A stretch of DNA of 64,000 nt from Megascapheus bottae (GCA_024803745.1 JANJXV010000024.1:13976427-14040426); one strand, 5' to 3'; counted from the first letter of the stretch, positions 42,870 to 53,610 are shown. Translations and numbers: made by a program. Notes: generated by a model from the letters alone, not told the origin.

Positions 42870-44400
42870 TCTGTCCTGTTTTCATTCCAGTAGGGTTATT
42901 TTGAAAAAGTCAGTAGATTCTTCTACAACACAGCAGTGAGGGTCTCTGCTCCATTTGCATTCACCAGCAAATGTATTAATATGTGAACCTGCACAGTGAG
43001 ACTATTCTTACAAAGACTGTAGGAAGCATCTTCATTTGCGACATCTTTGAAGACCCCAAGTAAGAAGCTGTATTACCCAACCTACCTTGCAGAGGCGTTT
43101 TCATAAAACAGCAGACTGTGATTTACCAGTACACTGGGTAGTACTTCAAATTCTGCCTTTGCCAGCTAGGCTGATGGGGGTGGAAGGGGTGCTTTCTGTA
43201 AGTCCTTGCCTCTTACTAGACACTTGGGTGGGTGTCAGCTGTCAGGGCTTGCGGCAGTACAATCGCTTAGGGCAGAGGGCATGTCAGTGATGTCTGCCAG
43301 GCAATGGGTGGTGTCACTGTGTGGAGCATTTGTGGTATTTTCAAAGCCCTGAGGAATCTGAGAAGCAAGTGAGGGGAATGATGCATGAAAACAAAAGGCA
43401 GTGGAAAGAGTGACCAGCCAGCAGGCTCCGGCAGGCTAGAACGCTCTGTCCTTGTTGTTACTGCTTCATGAAAATGCCGCCGGCCTTCTGGCAGGATCTA
43501 GAGGGTAGAAGCTTCCTGGGAAAACAAGGGCAAGCGATGTGGACTATGAGGCTGGCTGGGCTTCTGGTTTCTCCAGAATCCCCCTTTTCCAGTTTAAGCT
43601 TGCTGGGTGAGGATGAGGAATCCTGCTCCCCTTGGTGGATCTCTGCCAGCCTTTTCCTCTCTGCTGGCTGTTTTCCTAACCATTTTTTCCTCCCACTCAT
43701 AAGTAGCCCAGTTCTGATCTGGGAGGCCTAGCAGGGCTGGCCTGGGAGAGAGGTTGGGCGGTGCCAGGGACAGAGTTTCTCCCCAAAGAGCAATCTGAAG
43801 GTCAGACTCCAGGAGGAAAAAGGACTCAACCTTCATTCCCATTCAAGGGGTGTTTGCCACAAAGACTGCCTCTGGTTGGGGATAATGAGCCAAGGGGTTT
43901 TTCTCGTTTTTTGCTCGCCTTCCTCTGAACTGTGAATATCCAGCTACTATGTACACCCACACAACAGCCTATTTCACTTTTGAGAAATGAGTTGGACACT
44001 TAGGAAAAGCACCAGCTTCCATCCAAACCCATCCCAGAATAGAATATTTGGGCTCCCTGGAAGTCAACTTCTACTTTCTGTCCCGGTAATCTCTCTCTCT
44101 TTTTTGTCATATAAAGTATCCGAGTGCAAAACAGGGATGCAAGGGGCGATCTCTTCTCTTCTCTTAAAAAGGAGCTGTGAGGAGGCTGAGTAAAAATAGA
44201 CCTTTGTGGATACAATAAGGCTGAGCAGGGTGTGGTTTGCTTGGCAAACTGTTCAGTTCAGCTCTGGAATGCTCTTGACTTTGCCTAATGAAGTCCTAAA
44301 AATCAAGTTCAAATGTGACTTTTTCTTTTTTCCCCCCCCGCAGTGAACTACCATCACTACAGTTAATCATTCTCAACTTGCTGGTCCCATAATATTTTAC
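42870..44400. other. Long unique region, no gene supported
   Basis: 1.5 kb without recognisable repeats, GC-richer than its surroundings. Overlapping frames on both strands at 43458-43842 (80-87 codons) have no domain. The distal 250 bases hold a muscle-type motif cluster (44190-44271). Confidence 0.45.
44190..44271 (+). promoter_or_regulatory. MEF2/RUNX/TEAD-like motif cluster
   Basis: GTAAAAATAGA (44190-44200, MEF2-like), TGTGGTTT (44231-44238, RUNX), CTTGGCAAAC (44240-44249, NFI half-site) and TGGAATG (44265-44271, TEAD) in 82 bases of unique DNA. Confidence 0.35.
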
Positions 44401-44421
44401 TCTTATAAATAACATTCATCA

Positions 44422-44612
44422 GGGCCAGTAGTTTGGCCTATTGGTAGAATGCTTGCCTACCATACACAAAGACCCGGGTTTGGTTCCTCAATACCACATG
44501 TATAGAAAAGTCAGAAGTGGTACTGTAGCTCAAGTGGTAGAGCCCTAACCTTGAGAAAAGCCCAAGGACAGTGCTAAGTCCCTGAGTTCAGTACTCAGGA
44601 ATGGCAAAAAAA
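44422..44612 (+). repeat. IDL-Geo SINE with 17-bp target duplication
   Basis: Complete. ATAAATAACATTCATCA at 44405-44421 and 44616-44632. Confidence 0.95.
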
Positions 44613-44819
44613 TGAATAAATAACATTCATCATGTTATGTGACACTTAGTAGGGATCAGATGGAAATTCTTTCTGTGTTTTCTTAGCATTAAAGACTATA
44701 TTTTAGTACAATAATTCTTTGATAAATTATTTATTGAATGAACCAAAGGTACTGAGGCTGATCCTCAGTTCTTATGATTTGCTCCTAAGAGGTATGTGTT
44801 ATTTTGTGAAATTTTTTTT

Positions 44820-44897
44820 CTTTTACTGCTGAGAATCGAACTAGGGCCTTGCACATCTTAGGCAAGTGCTCAATCGCTAAGCTATACCTCCAGTCCT
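44820..44897 (-). repeat. ID SINE
   Basis: GAGAATCGAACTAGGGCCTTGC, TTAGGCAAGTGCTCAATCGCTAAGC: clear complement of ID. Confidence 0.85.
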
Positions 44898-45084
44898 CTT
44901 AATTTTCCTTATTATGCCCTGTGTTTTCCTCCTTAAACTACAAAGTAGTTTTGGCTTGGAAAGGAGGGCTCACTAAAACTAGGTATGATTTTTTTTCCTA
45001 AGGAATTGCTCAGCAGGAATGGGTGTTTCAGATGTATTATTATGTTACAGGTACAGAAATTGTTTCCAAGAAACACTGCCATTA

Positions 45085-45260
45085 TTATCTCTGAAAGGCA
45101 AGTAAGTGGAAATTGTTATTTTCCATTTACAGATGGACAAATGGGAGCTTTCTTTCTCATTTACCAATTGCAGACTGTCCATTCTGTGCAAAGTACTGTG
45201 CAAGGAGTTTTATGAGTTCCGAAGATATGAGAGACAAAGTTCCTGTGGAAAAGTCAAATT
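45085..45260 (-). repeat. MIR and L2/MIR3-like fragments
   Basis: TATTTTCCATTTACAGATGGACAAATGGG is the MIR core complement; GTGCAAAGTACTGTGCAAGGAG follows. Confidence 0.6.
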
Positions 45261-45454
45261 CCATATCTTATTTGTCTAAGAAAATCTTTGAATTCCAGAA
45301 AGCCACTATAATTTGGGAGTAAACAATCTTTTGTAACTTATGAATTGTCCCAACAGAGGTAGCAAAGGGAATGCTGAAAGGTAGGCAAGAATGTTAGATG
45401 ACATCATCAGAGAATTGTTGTGACATATCAGATGGAAAGATTGCCCATTTTGCC

Positions 45455-45850
45455 TCTATTGCTTTCTTGGGGCTGCCCTAAAAAAAACCTACTAATTTCT
45501 CATACTTTTAGAGGCCAGAAATCTGAAATCAAGGTTTTTTTTCAGGGTAAAGTCTCCTGAAGATTCTAGAGGAGAATCTGTTTCTTGCTTCTTCCACAGT
45601 TTGGTAGCCCAACTTTCTTTGGCTTGTGGCCACATCAGTGCAATCTCTGCCTTGTGTCTCTTAAGATTCTCTCTGCTTCTAGATTATGAAGAGATTGTAT
45701 GATTTCATTTAAGGGCCCACCCCTGTAACCTAGGACAAATTCTTCCTCAAAATATTCTGAACTTAAATCACATCTTTGTGTCATATAACACAATATTTTT
45801 AGGTTCTGGGGATTAGGCTGTGGACATTTGGGAGGGAGCAGAGATGACCT
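45455..45850 (-). repeat. MLT1-type LTR relic
   Basis: GCTTTCTTGGGGCTGCCCTAA, TTTCTCATACTTTTAGAGGCC, CTTGTGGCCACATCAGTGC, TTTAAGGGCCCACCCCTG, GGGGATTAGGCTGTGGACAT in LTR order. Confidence 0.75.
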
Positions 45851-45859
45851 ACCATATAA

Positions 45860-47035
45860 TCCTGTTGCTTTCTCTGCCTTGTTCTATGCCTGACTAGCTG
45901 TTATTCCATATAGTATGCTCACTGTTGGATTTGCCATAGGGGGGCATTAGCTTGTAGCAGAGATTAGGGAGGAAAAGAAATAGAGATATTTTATCTCTGT
46001 TCTCTGCTTAAGTATAATGGTTTTGGCAGTAACCATGTCTCTCTTCAATTCCAGTTCTTTCTGGACTTTGATAAAAGTATTTCTTCCTCTTTTTGCTTTA
46101 GCCCTGGGCTTCTACTATTGCTGGTTCTTGAGTGCCTTAATGTCCTCTTATGTTTCTGTAACCCTGCCAGATCCCTGTAAATATATCTTCATCACATTAG
46201 TTTCAAAGCTGGGTGAGCGTATTTGCAGTTTCCTGCTATGATCTAGACTGGCAGATTCCAAGAGGCAAAAATTTAATTTCCAGAACAGAACAGAACAGAG
46301 CTGTGCTCAGGTTGCCTCAATCTAAGTTGACCAATGGACACTGGAAGGTGATTGGGCACACAGTGTAGCCATAGCAACTATGGTTACCCTCTGGGCCCTT
46401 CGGCAGTAAAGATCTGTTGCTGTACTCTAATAATCTGCTGTTATTATGACTCTCTGCTTCTGCTGGCCTTGTTCCTCAGTACTTCCTATTCTTTTTGCTG
46501 TCTCACAGCTTCTTTGGCCTCATGGTGTCTGCTGCCTCCTGACTTCAGCTGCCTTCCCTCCCTCCGTGGATCTTTTAGCTTCTGCCCGCTGCTAATAGCG
46601 TACTCCCTCCAGTGTATTTCCGACTTGAATCCTCAAAAGGATCTGACCAGCTTGGCTGGTCACCAAATGTGGGCCGTTGGGCAGAGCTTCCTGGAAAAAA
46701 TCATCTCATCAGCATAGATTTGATGCCCTAGATTAGGGGGCCCCTTCCTGGATTCCATGACTTTTTTCAGAATAAGTTGAGACATAATTTGGTGTTTTGT
46801 CTATTAAGAGCGGCAATGGGTGTGACGGGCATCTTGACACGTTTACTGGGGAGAGGGAGTTATCAAACTCATAAGAAGCTCTGCTGTCCAGCTCAATGAC
46901 AGAGGTGTGGTGGTCTCAAGAAAGCACAATACATACTTGGAGAAATATATGAGCCCAGATCAGCTGGTGTCATGAGCTGAATAGAGAAAGACTATAATTT
47001 GGTATTAAAGCTGGAGATGTATGTCAGAACAGTTT
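45860..47035. other. Unique region with an X-box/CCAAT cluster, no gene supported
   Basis: A 121-codon plus-strand frame (46352-46717) is Cys/Leu/Ser-rich with no domain; its ATG is inside the motif cluster. The stretch 46261-46800 could be an unrecognised LTR. Confidence 0.4.
46329..46386 (+). promoter_or_regulatory. RFX X-box with two CCAAT boxes
   Basis: GACCAATGG (46329-46337), inverted CCAAT GATTGGG (46350-46356) and GTAGCCATAGCAAC (46365-46378), which fits GTNRCCNNRGYAAC at every fixed position. TATGGTTACC follows as a second half-site. Confidence 0.5.
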
Positions 47036-47039
47036 GTGG

Positions 47040-47345
47040 AGGGCCTCAAGTGCCAGGCTTTAGCTGTTCTCATATCATTACTGAAGAGTAGTTTTACAAG
47101 GAACCCTGAGCATTATTCTGTAGTCAGGTAAACGTTACTGTATAGTTTTCAGCATGGAGGAGCAAGATCAAATTACCTTGAGGACCATTCATGTTATGAC
47201 AGTGGTGTTTAGATCATATTGGGGGTAGGGAGAATGTGAAACAGGCAAATATGAAAGCAATTACAGTAGTTTGGGAGCCCAAACAAGGACAAGACTGCAA
47301 AGGAAGGGTACAGCTGGCTGGAGATGTGCAGGAAATGAGCAATTC
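47040..47345. repeat. Unnamed ancient interspersed repeat
   Basis: GGGCCTCAAGTGCCAGGC, GAGCAAGATCAAATTACC, AGCAATTACAGTAGTTTGGGAG follow a common mammalian repeat pattern I cannot name with confidence. Confidence 0.35.
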
Positions 47346-47349
47346 AGGA

Positions 47350-48120
47350 GTGAGACTATTAATGAGTTACTGGCTCAGCATCTTTTTAGCACCCAGGTCT
47401 CTTTTAATTCTTTCAAGTTTCTTCCAAATAAGCTGTCATGATTTTTTAGGAGAAATGCACAATTTCATCAGGTATTCTGATATATTGACAGTACTACCAG
47501 CTATTATCTTTTGGCAAATAGTCTCGGAAGCTTGGCTTTGAATCAAGAAGGAAGGTGGTCCCATGGAGAGAAACCAAACTTGAATAGATTGGATTGTGTT
47601 TTCTAGAAAAACAGAACTTCAACCAAGAATCAGGGCTAATGTTTTATTTAGGAGATGCAATCCTCGGGCAGTGACTGAAAGGAGACAAAGAGAAAAAGAC
47701 AGGAAGTGCTGCCAGAGGATGCTTGAGCAATCCGTAGAAGACAGAGGGTACCCAAAGAGCTGTGCATATGGCCAGGCATGGGAGATGATGATGAAAATAT
47801 GCATTAGATAACCCACCTTTTTGGAGCCTTCGTTCTCCTATTTCCCAATGATCAAAATTCACAAAGTAGAAGTTATTTCCCTTGGACTGTGGATTGTATC
47901 ACACCTCTCTCCACTGTAAGCCTCTCAGTGAGTCAAACCCTTTAATCTTGGTTAAGAGGGAAACTAGACATTCATGGTAGAAAGCTAGCAAGCCTGGTTG
48001 CTCAGTGGCAGATGAGGGGGAAGTGACAGGCTGGGAGAGTGATGGGGAGAGACTGAATGAGTGACTGAGAGTTTGTGAGATGAGCAAGAAGATCTGATAT
48101 GTGGTGGGTGTGTTATCCTG
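47350..48120. other. Unique sequence, no gene supported
   Basis: Frames of 61-86 codons on both strands (47596-48170) lack domains. Confidence 0.4.
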
Positions 48121-48150
48121 AAAACAAACAAACAAACAAACAAACAAAAA
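48121..48150 (+). repeat. (AAAC)n microsatellite
   Basis: About seven units just ahead of a SINE head. Confidence 0.95.
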
Positions 48151-48151
48151 A

Positions 48152-48365
48152 CTGGGCACCAGTGGTTCACACCTGCAATTCTAGCTACTTAGGATCTTGG
48201 TTCAAAGCTAGCCAGGGAAATTAGCCCTTGAGATTCCAATTGCCAAAAATTACCAAAAGCCAGAAGTGGGGCTGTGACTCAAGTGGTAGAGCATTAGTTC
48301 TGAGCAAAAGAAGCTCAAGGACAGATCCCAAACCCTGAGTTCAAGCTCTAGGACCATATTGAAAC
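48152..48365 (+). repeat. B1-Geo SINE
   Basis: Head with a deletion (AATTCTAGCTACTTAGGATC), linker, Geo (TGACTCAAGTGGTAGAGC ... GAGTTCAAGCTCTAGG). Confidence 0.88.
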
Positions 48366-48685
48366 AAAAGCCATATAACGAATGATTGTTGTCCTTAATG
48401 TACTATGTTATCTCTCATCTCCTTTGCTGTCCCTTGGGTATCTCATATTGTTACAGTACCTCACTTTGTTATCTGATATACTGAATTTATTTGTATTTGG
48501 TTATTTGAAATTTGATAGGGAAAGGGGGAAAACCAAGACGGGGGGTGGGGGCAGTGGGGGGGGAGGGTAAAGGGTACCAAGACATGTGAAAGGATATCAA
48601 TGTATGTGAATTAATGCACCTTCTATGTGGCAAATATCATGTAACCCTTTTATTAATTACAATAAAAATATATTTAAAAAAAGAG
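48366..48685 (+). mobile_element. L1 3' UTR, 5'-truncated
   Basis: Matches 28.85-29.16 kb of the long L1: ATCTCATATTGTTACAGTACC, GGTTATTTGAAATTTGATAGGG, a G-rich tract (48540-48567) and the terminal module. It abuts the SINE on its 5' side. Confidence 0.93.
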
Positions 48686-48829
48686 GAAGCAAGGGAAGCT
48701 TGCAGTTGTACTTACCATACCCTTGGAATTTCAGAACTGGAACTACTCTCCAGTGGTATTTTGATTGTTCCATAAGCCATTATACTTCATAGTCCAGTTA
48801 TTAGATTATATTCCTAGATAATATAAACT

Positions 48830-49010
48830 AGTGAGTAGGAACATAGGCTTTGGACCTAGGCAGAGCTCTACTAAGTCACACTGTTTCCTTAATCTTGCTA
48901 AGCCTTAGTTTCCTTGCCCACAACAGAAGGGTGATAATTCTAGACAGCCCATGCCCACAGAGCATTTAGCATGCTGCTAACAAATACTAAGTGCTAAACA
49001 AATTATGATA
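48830..49010 (+). repeat. MIR SINE, near full length
   Basis: GCTTTGGACCTAGGCAGAGC, AGCCTTAGTTTCCTTGCCC, and CATTTAGCATGCTGCTAAC. Confidence 0.75.
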
Positions 49011-49048
49011 AGGATGCTCCTTAGTATCATTCTTAGATGACTGTGTAA

Positions 49049-49118
49049 CTTCCGGAAACTTCGCATCAGGCAGACTCTTCCTGCTTCCGGAAACTTCTCA
49101 TCAGGCAGACTCTTCCTG
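49049..49118 (+). repeat. 35-bp tandem duplication with ETS/STAT-like site
   Basis: Two 35-base units (49049-49083, 49084-49118) differ at one base (TTCGCATC/TTCTCATC). Each opens CTTCCGGAAAC. ACTTCCGG (49048-49055) is the reverse of CCGGAAGT, the ETS/GABP core, and TTCCGGAA is palindromic. Confidence 0.95.
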
Positions 49119-49439
49119 TGCTGTTCCTCCACATCTCTTTCATGACACAAGTCACTGGAGCCTGAGTTCTTGGAGCAGATGTTACCAGATTTGTGTAGAG
49201 TTGATGTTATGGATCCCCCAATAAGACTGGTAGTCTTGGCGCACTGATACTCCAAGAAGGTAGCACCATTAACTCATCCTCTTTGGCATATATATATATA
49301 GGCATATTTCATTTGTGCTTAGAAATTTTCCCTCTTCACAGTATGAAGACAAAGTTTCTGGTCAGAATTTTGCTTTGGTGCTCTCAAAAATGCATGATAT
49401 TGTTGTAATCACATAATAAAGAGGTTCTTTCTTTTTTTT

Positions 49440-49665
49440 GTTGGTCATGGGACTTGAATTCTAGGCCTGGGCATTCTCCCTTAGCTCTTCAGCAAAAGGC
49501 TAGTGCCCTACTCATTGAGCCACAGTGCCACTTCTGGTTTTCTGGTGGTTAATTGGAGATAAGAGTCTCTTGGACTTTACTGCTCTGACTGGTTTTAAAC
49601 AGCAATCCTCAGATCTCAGCCTCCTGAGTAGCTAGGATTACAGACATGAGCCACCACACCCGGCA
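49440..49665 (-). repeat. B1-Geo SINE
   Basis: Complete complement; flanks ATAAAGAGGTTCTT and ATAAAGATGTTCTT are the target duplication. Confidence 0.93.
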
Positions 49666-49892
49666 TAAAGATGTTCTTCTAAAACAAAAAAGAACAGATT
49701 ACTTTTGGTAATTAATGGAATACCATCTTTAAACTATAAAAATATAATTTTCTTTGTTCTCATGCATCAAAATCCTTTCAAATCTAGCTTAACCAAACAG
49801 CAAGAGGAATAGATACCTAAGATATGCAAGTCTTTTGAACATTTCCGGAATAACACCTATCATTCTGTTCAAGACCCTGTCACTCACAATCC

Positions 49893-49972
49893 ATTTTTCT
49901 TTCTGCTAGGAGTTAAATCCAGGGCCTCATGTGTGAAAAGAACTGCTCTACTGCTAAACTTTTACTGGATTG
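49893..49972 (-). repeat. ID-type SINE
   Basis: GCTAGGAGTTAAATCCAGGGCC and ACTGCTCTACTGCTAAAC. Confidence 0.7.
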
Positions 49973-50039
49973 TTCTTCACCAATGGCTTTTAGTGACCTA
50001 TGTATCCTCTAGGGCTTAAAATCACTGATCACTACAGAT

Positions 50040-50225
50040 TTCCAAGTTCTGAACCCAGGACTATTATATTCTAGCTGTATGATTTGGGATAGCTATTTAC
50101 CATTCCTTTGATGCAGTTTCCCTATCTGAAATTTAAAAACAGTGAGCATCCAATTCACATCATTCTGGGGAGGATTAGTTAATATTTGTAAGTGCTTAAA
50201 AATAGTACTAGCAGTACAGACTATT
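50040..50225 (+). repeat. MIR SINE
   Basis: TATTATATTCTAGCTGTATGATTTGGG and GATGCAGTTTCCCTATCTGAAAT are the MIR core pieces. Confidence 0.65.
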
Positions 50226-50254
50226 TACAGGTTTGTTAAATTAAATATTTCTGC

Positions 50255-50890
50255 TCTGTTACTCCATTCCAGCCACCATGACCTTGCTGCTCAGAGAATG
50301 GCCTTTGTATTGGCTTCCTTCCACATAGCTATGTTACTACCTTCCTTACCTCTTACAAGCCTTTGCTCAAATACCATCCTTAAAATGATGTCAAACTTGC
50401 TTAAAATGGCAATTTTCTAAATGCTCCCTGCTTAATGTTTAAATTTTAAAACTTTTAACTTTCTTTTTTGTGCTGGTACTGGAGCTTGCACTCAGGGCCA
50501 GCACACCCTCTCCTTGAGCTTTTCTTGCTCAAGTCCAGCCCTCTACGACTTGAGTCCCATCTCTACTTCCAGCTTTTGAGTGGCTAATTGGTTATGGAAT
50601 CTCATTAACTTTTTTTCCTGTGTGAGCTGGCTTCAAACTGTGATCCTCAGATCTCAGCCTCCTAGGAGAGTAGCCAAGATGACAGGTGTGCCTACTTCAT
50701 TTCTTCTTATTATTAGCACTTGTTTACTTTTAGTACTTTATGTAATCTGCAAATTCATCTGTTTTTCACCTGTGTCCCCCCAACGAGAGGACAAGAATAT
50801 TTGTTTTATTCTTTGACATGTCCCAGATGCCAAGAATATCACAAGGAATAGAGTTGGCGCACAATACAGCATTCATATGCCACCTAAAGA
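50255..50890 (+). repeat. L2 3' region split by a SINE
   Basis: AGAATGGCCTTTGTATTGGC, AGCCTTTGCTCAAATACCATCC, then after the SINE CCAACGAGAGGACAAGAATATTTG and GACATGTCCCAGATGCC: the order of the L2 3' end. The SINE at 50470-50695 interrupts it. Confidence 0.7.
50470..50695 (-). repeat. B1-Geo SINE inside L2
   Basis: Diverged complement: GGTACTGGAGCTTGCACTCAGG, TGGCTAATTGGTTATGG, CTCAGCCTCCTAGGAGAGTAGC. Confidence 0.8.
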
Positions 50891-50899
50891 TCATTTTGG

Positions 50900-51465
50900 T
50901 AAAAAGCTGACCACATATATGACAGTGGTTCCATGCGGTTATTTAGTGACATCTTAGTTTGTGATTATACATATTGTGATACATGCACACGGTGATGAAA
51001 TTGCCTAGCTACACATCTCTGAGAACGTATCTGATTACTTGTGAAATGGATGAATGAAGGTGCTGTTTTCAAGTGAAGAAATCTGGAATCTGTTTTGAAG
51101 ATTTTTAAGTTAGCTTTCTCATAGACACATAAAATGCCAAAACATCTGCTCCCAAAGTTAAGTTGAATAAATGTAATGTTCTTCCTTCATATTGTTTAAG
51201 AAATTGACTGGCAAATTATTTTTCCCCAAAGATATGTAAACTTTAGTTGAAGCCCTATGATTTATCCAGGATGACCTGGAAGTCATAGCCTACCAACACC
51301 TAGCCTGGGTCAGGTAAGCTATAGGCTGAACTGGAGAGAACAATCTCATTATCACTATTGTACAAGCAAGCAAAACAAGGCTGAGAGAAGTCCCAAATCT
51401 TCCACCAAATTCGTGTTAAAGTCAGGATTCAAATCATCAGCTTCTAAAAATTTGTTTTCTTCCAT
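50900..51465. other. Unique sequence, no gene seen
   Basis: Nothing recognisable. Confidence 0.4.
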
Positions 51466-51467
51466 TA

Positions 51468-51585
51468 TCTCATCAGATTTCTCATCTGTAATATGTAGTA
51501 ACCTCACTGATATACTGAATTTCTGTGACAATTAAAAATAGTATATGCAAAGCTAAAACCTCAGTAAGTGACAGTTCCACTGTAT
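51468..51585 (+). repeat. MIR SINE fragment
   Basis: TCATCAGATTTCTCATCTGTAATATG and AAGCTAAAACCTCAGTAAG. Confidence 0.6.
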
Positions 51586-51701
51586 ACTTGAGAAATGATG
51601 AGATTGTCTGTACATGACAGAAATATGTCTTGTAGAAGCTAATTCCAGTAATAATGTTTACATTTTTTGTTTTGATTTTTTTACTTAAAAAAATCACAGC
51701 T

Positions 51702-51932
51702 ATGGCTGGGTGCCGGTGGCTCATGCCTGTAATCCTAGCTACTCAGGAGACTGCTGTCTGAGGAGTGTGGTTCAAAGCCAGCCAGGGCACTGAAGTCCAT
51801 GAGACTCTAATCTCCAATTAACCACCAGAAAACTGGAAGTGAGGCTGTGGCTCAAGGGGTAGAGTGTTACCCTTGAGCTGAAAAGCTCAGGGACAATGCC
51901 CAAGCCTAGAGTTCAAGCCCCACGACTGACCA
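51702..51932 (+). repeat. B1-Geo SINE with target duplication
   Basis: Complete and little decayed. AAAAAAATCACA at 51687-51698 and 51933-51944. Confidence 0.95.
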
Positions 51933-51954
51933 AAAAAAATCACACGAAAAATGT

Positions 51955-52114
51955 TGGAAATGGAGCTGTGGCTCAAGCACCATTAAGACACACAGGATAT
52001 TACCCTATAATTTAACTTTGACAAAGTTATGTAATAATTTTACTAATGTCTAATAGCTATCCCTGAGTGAAAATGCTCAGGTATAGTGCCCCAGCCTTGA
52101 GTTCAAGCCATGCA
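51955..52114 (+). repeat. Geo monomer with an 83-base AT-rich replacement
   Basis: Geo starts (AGCTGTGGCTCAAG to 51977), 51978-52060 is foreign AT-rich DNA including the palindrome AACTTTGACAAAGTT (52014-52028), then Geo resumes (CCCTGAGTGAAAATGCTCAG, CTTGAGTTCAAGCC). About 14 Geo bases are missing at the junction. No target duplication seen. Confidence 0.7.
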
Positions 52115-52115
52115 A

Positions 52116-52167
<52 letters not shown>

Positions 52168-52182
52168 ATACACACACACACA
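52115..52182 (+). repeat. (CA)n microsatellite
   Basis: Long CA array with CATA breaks near 52160-52170, at the 3' end of the Geo monomer. Confidence 0.97.
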
Positions 52183-52267
52183 AAATCAGTTATGCTTTCT
52201 TTACTAAGAACTGGCCTTAGGGACTTTCTTTGGTCACAATAATATTATTTGTATAGCTGAATAAAAT

Positions 52268-52320
52268 ATTGGGAATATAGCTCCATGACAGAACTCTTGC
52301 CTAGCATATGCAAGGCTTTT
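52268..52320 (+). repeat. ID-type SINE, truncated
   Basis: GGAATATAGCTCCATGACAGAACTCTTGCCTAGC, ending before the B box. Confidence 0.6.
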
Positions 52321-52350
52321 TATATATCTGAAAAAATAGATGGTTGTCTG

Positions 52351-52353
<3 letters not shown>

Positions 52354-52384
<31 letters not shown>
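52354..52384 (+). repeat. (CA)n microsatellite
   Basis: About 15 units, 35 bases beyond the ID fragment. Confidence 0.97.
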
Positions 52385-52388
<4 letters not shown>

Positions 52389-52389
52389 A

Positions 52390-53225
52390 ATTGTATATTT
52401 AAATGATTTACCAAATATCATAGTGGTCAAAAGAAAGGAGGAAAGGAGAAAAAAAACAGGAAAACAATCTTTCCTTACATAACAATGCCAGCTAATTTTT
52501 TTAAGTTGAAGAAATAATGAAACATACGAAAACCATTCCATGTAATATCCAAATGAACAACTAGTTCAAGCAGGGCCCATTGGTGAAAGGTAAAACCACT
52601 GAGTATAAGGTGATGGGTAGGTATTAGGATTTGCATGATGTCTTCCAAAAGAAGAGAAAATTTTCCTTGTTCCAAGTATTCCAGAAAATACTTGTACTAG
52701 GACACTCTTATTGCAAATGTAATTATGAAGATGAGGTCATTCTGGGGGGGGGGTTCTAATAAGCAACACCAGTGTTTTTATAGTAAGACAACACATGGAG
52801 CCATAGACACATGGGGAGACTGCCATGTGACTATGGGGTCAAACTGAAGAAGTACAGTTGTGAATCATAGAATGCCCAGAGCTACCAGCAACTGGAAAGG
52901 CAAAGAAGGATTATTTTCCCCTCCAGGTTTCAGAGGGAACACACTCTGCTGACTCATTATTTTCCTACTCCCAGCCTTTAGACAATACATTTCACAGTTT
53001 TAAGCCACTCATTTGTGAGTATTGTTACCACAGTCCTGGGAAACCAATATAATAGGAAGCAGGATAGACACAGCAAACCGAAGTACCACCCCATAGCCAT
53101 AAAACATTAATGCCTTGCAAAGGAGAGATTTGTCAGTTGCCACTAACGCAAGTATCGAACTTAGCATTAGGAAGAATGGGATAATCTGACACTGTATACC
53201 TTCTGAGAGAATGCAATAAGAGGTA
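52390..53225. other. Unique sequence, no gene seen
   Basis: Contains a G10 run (about 52744-52753) and a TGACTCA AP-1 site (52949-52955). Confidence 0.4.
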
Positions 53226-53229
53226 CACA

Positions 53230-53610
53230 ATATCACTTTGATGGGATGATTGCATTGGACTCTAGACTCTCTTTATTACATTATGTTGAAGTAACGGACT
53301 GCCAGGTCCAAGCCTACTGCTCAAAGCCTGTTTCCTCTTTCTCTCCTAGTGACTTAGTTTAGCCTGCTAAGCATAACAGACTAAGGGAATTGATCCCAGT
53401 GGAGGTCATCTCAGACTGGTGACCTTCCCTTCTTATCAGCCTCAATCAACTCACCAACTTATTTGGGATGCATGAATAGATAAAAAAATCAGTTGAGCCC
53501 CATCCAGATCAGCAGGACAGCCTAAGCAATAGTTCTTAGTAATATTACCATTTGATTTTGGGGCAAATTTGTTATGCAGTAATAGCTAACTGATATAGTC
53601 ATTGAGGTAA
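53230..53610 (+). repeat. Possible MLT-type LTR relic
   Basis: Ends with TTGTTATGCAGTAATAGCTAACTGATA, the 3' end typical of MaLR-class LTRs; AGCCTCAATCAACTCACC may be inside it. The 5' part is unclear. Confidence 0.45.

Noticed and set aside
43458..43842. Overlapping 80-87 codon frames on both strands in a GC-richer stretch, considered as an exon
   Set aside because: No domain, no convincing splice sites at its edges, and no neighbouring exon could be identified.
46352..46717. 121-codon Cys/Leu/Ser-rich frame
   Set aside because: No signal of a known Cys-rich family, and the start lies within a motif cluster in likely non-coding DNA.
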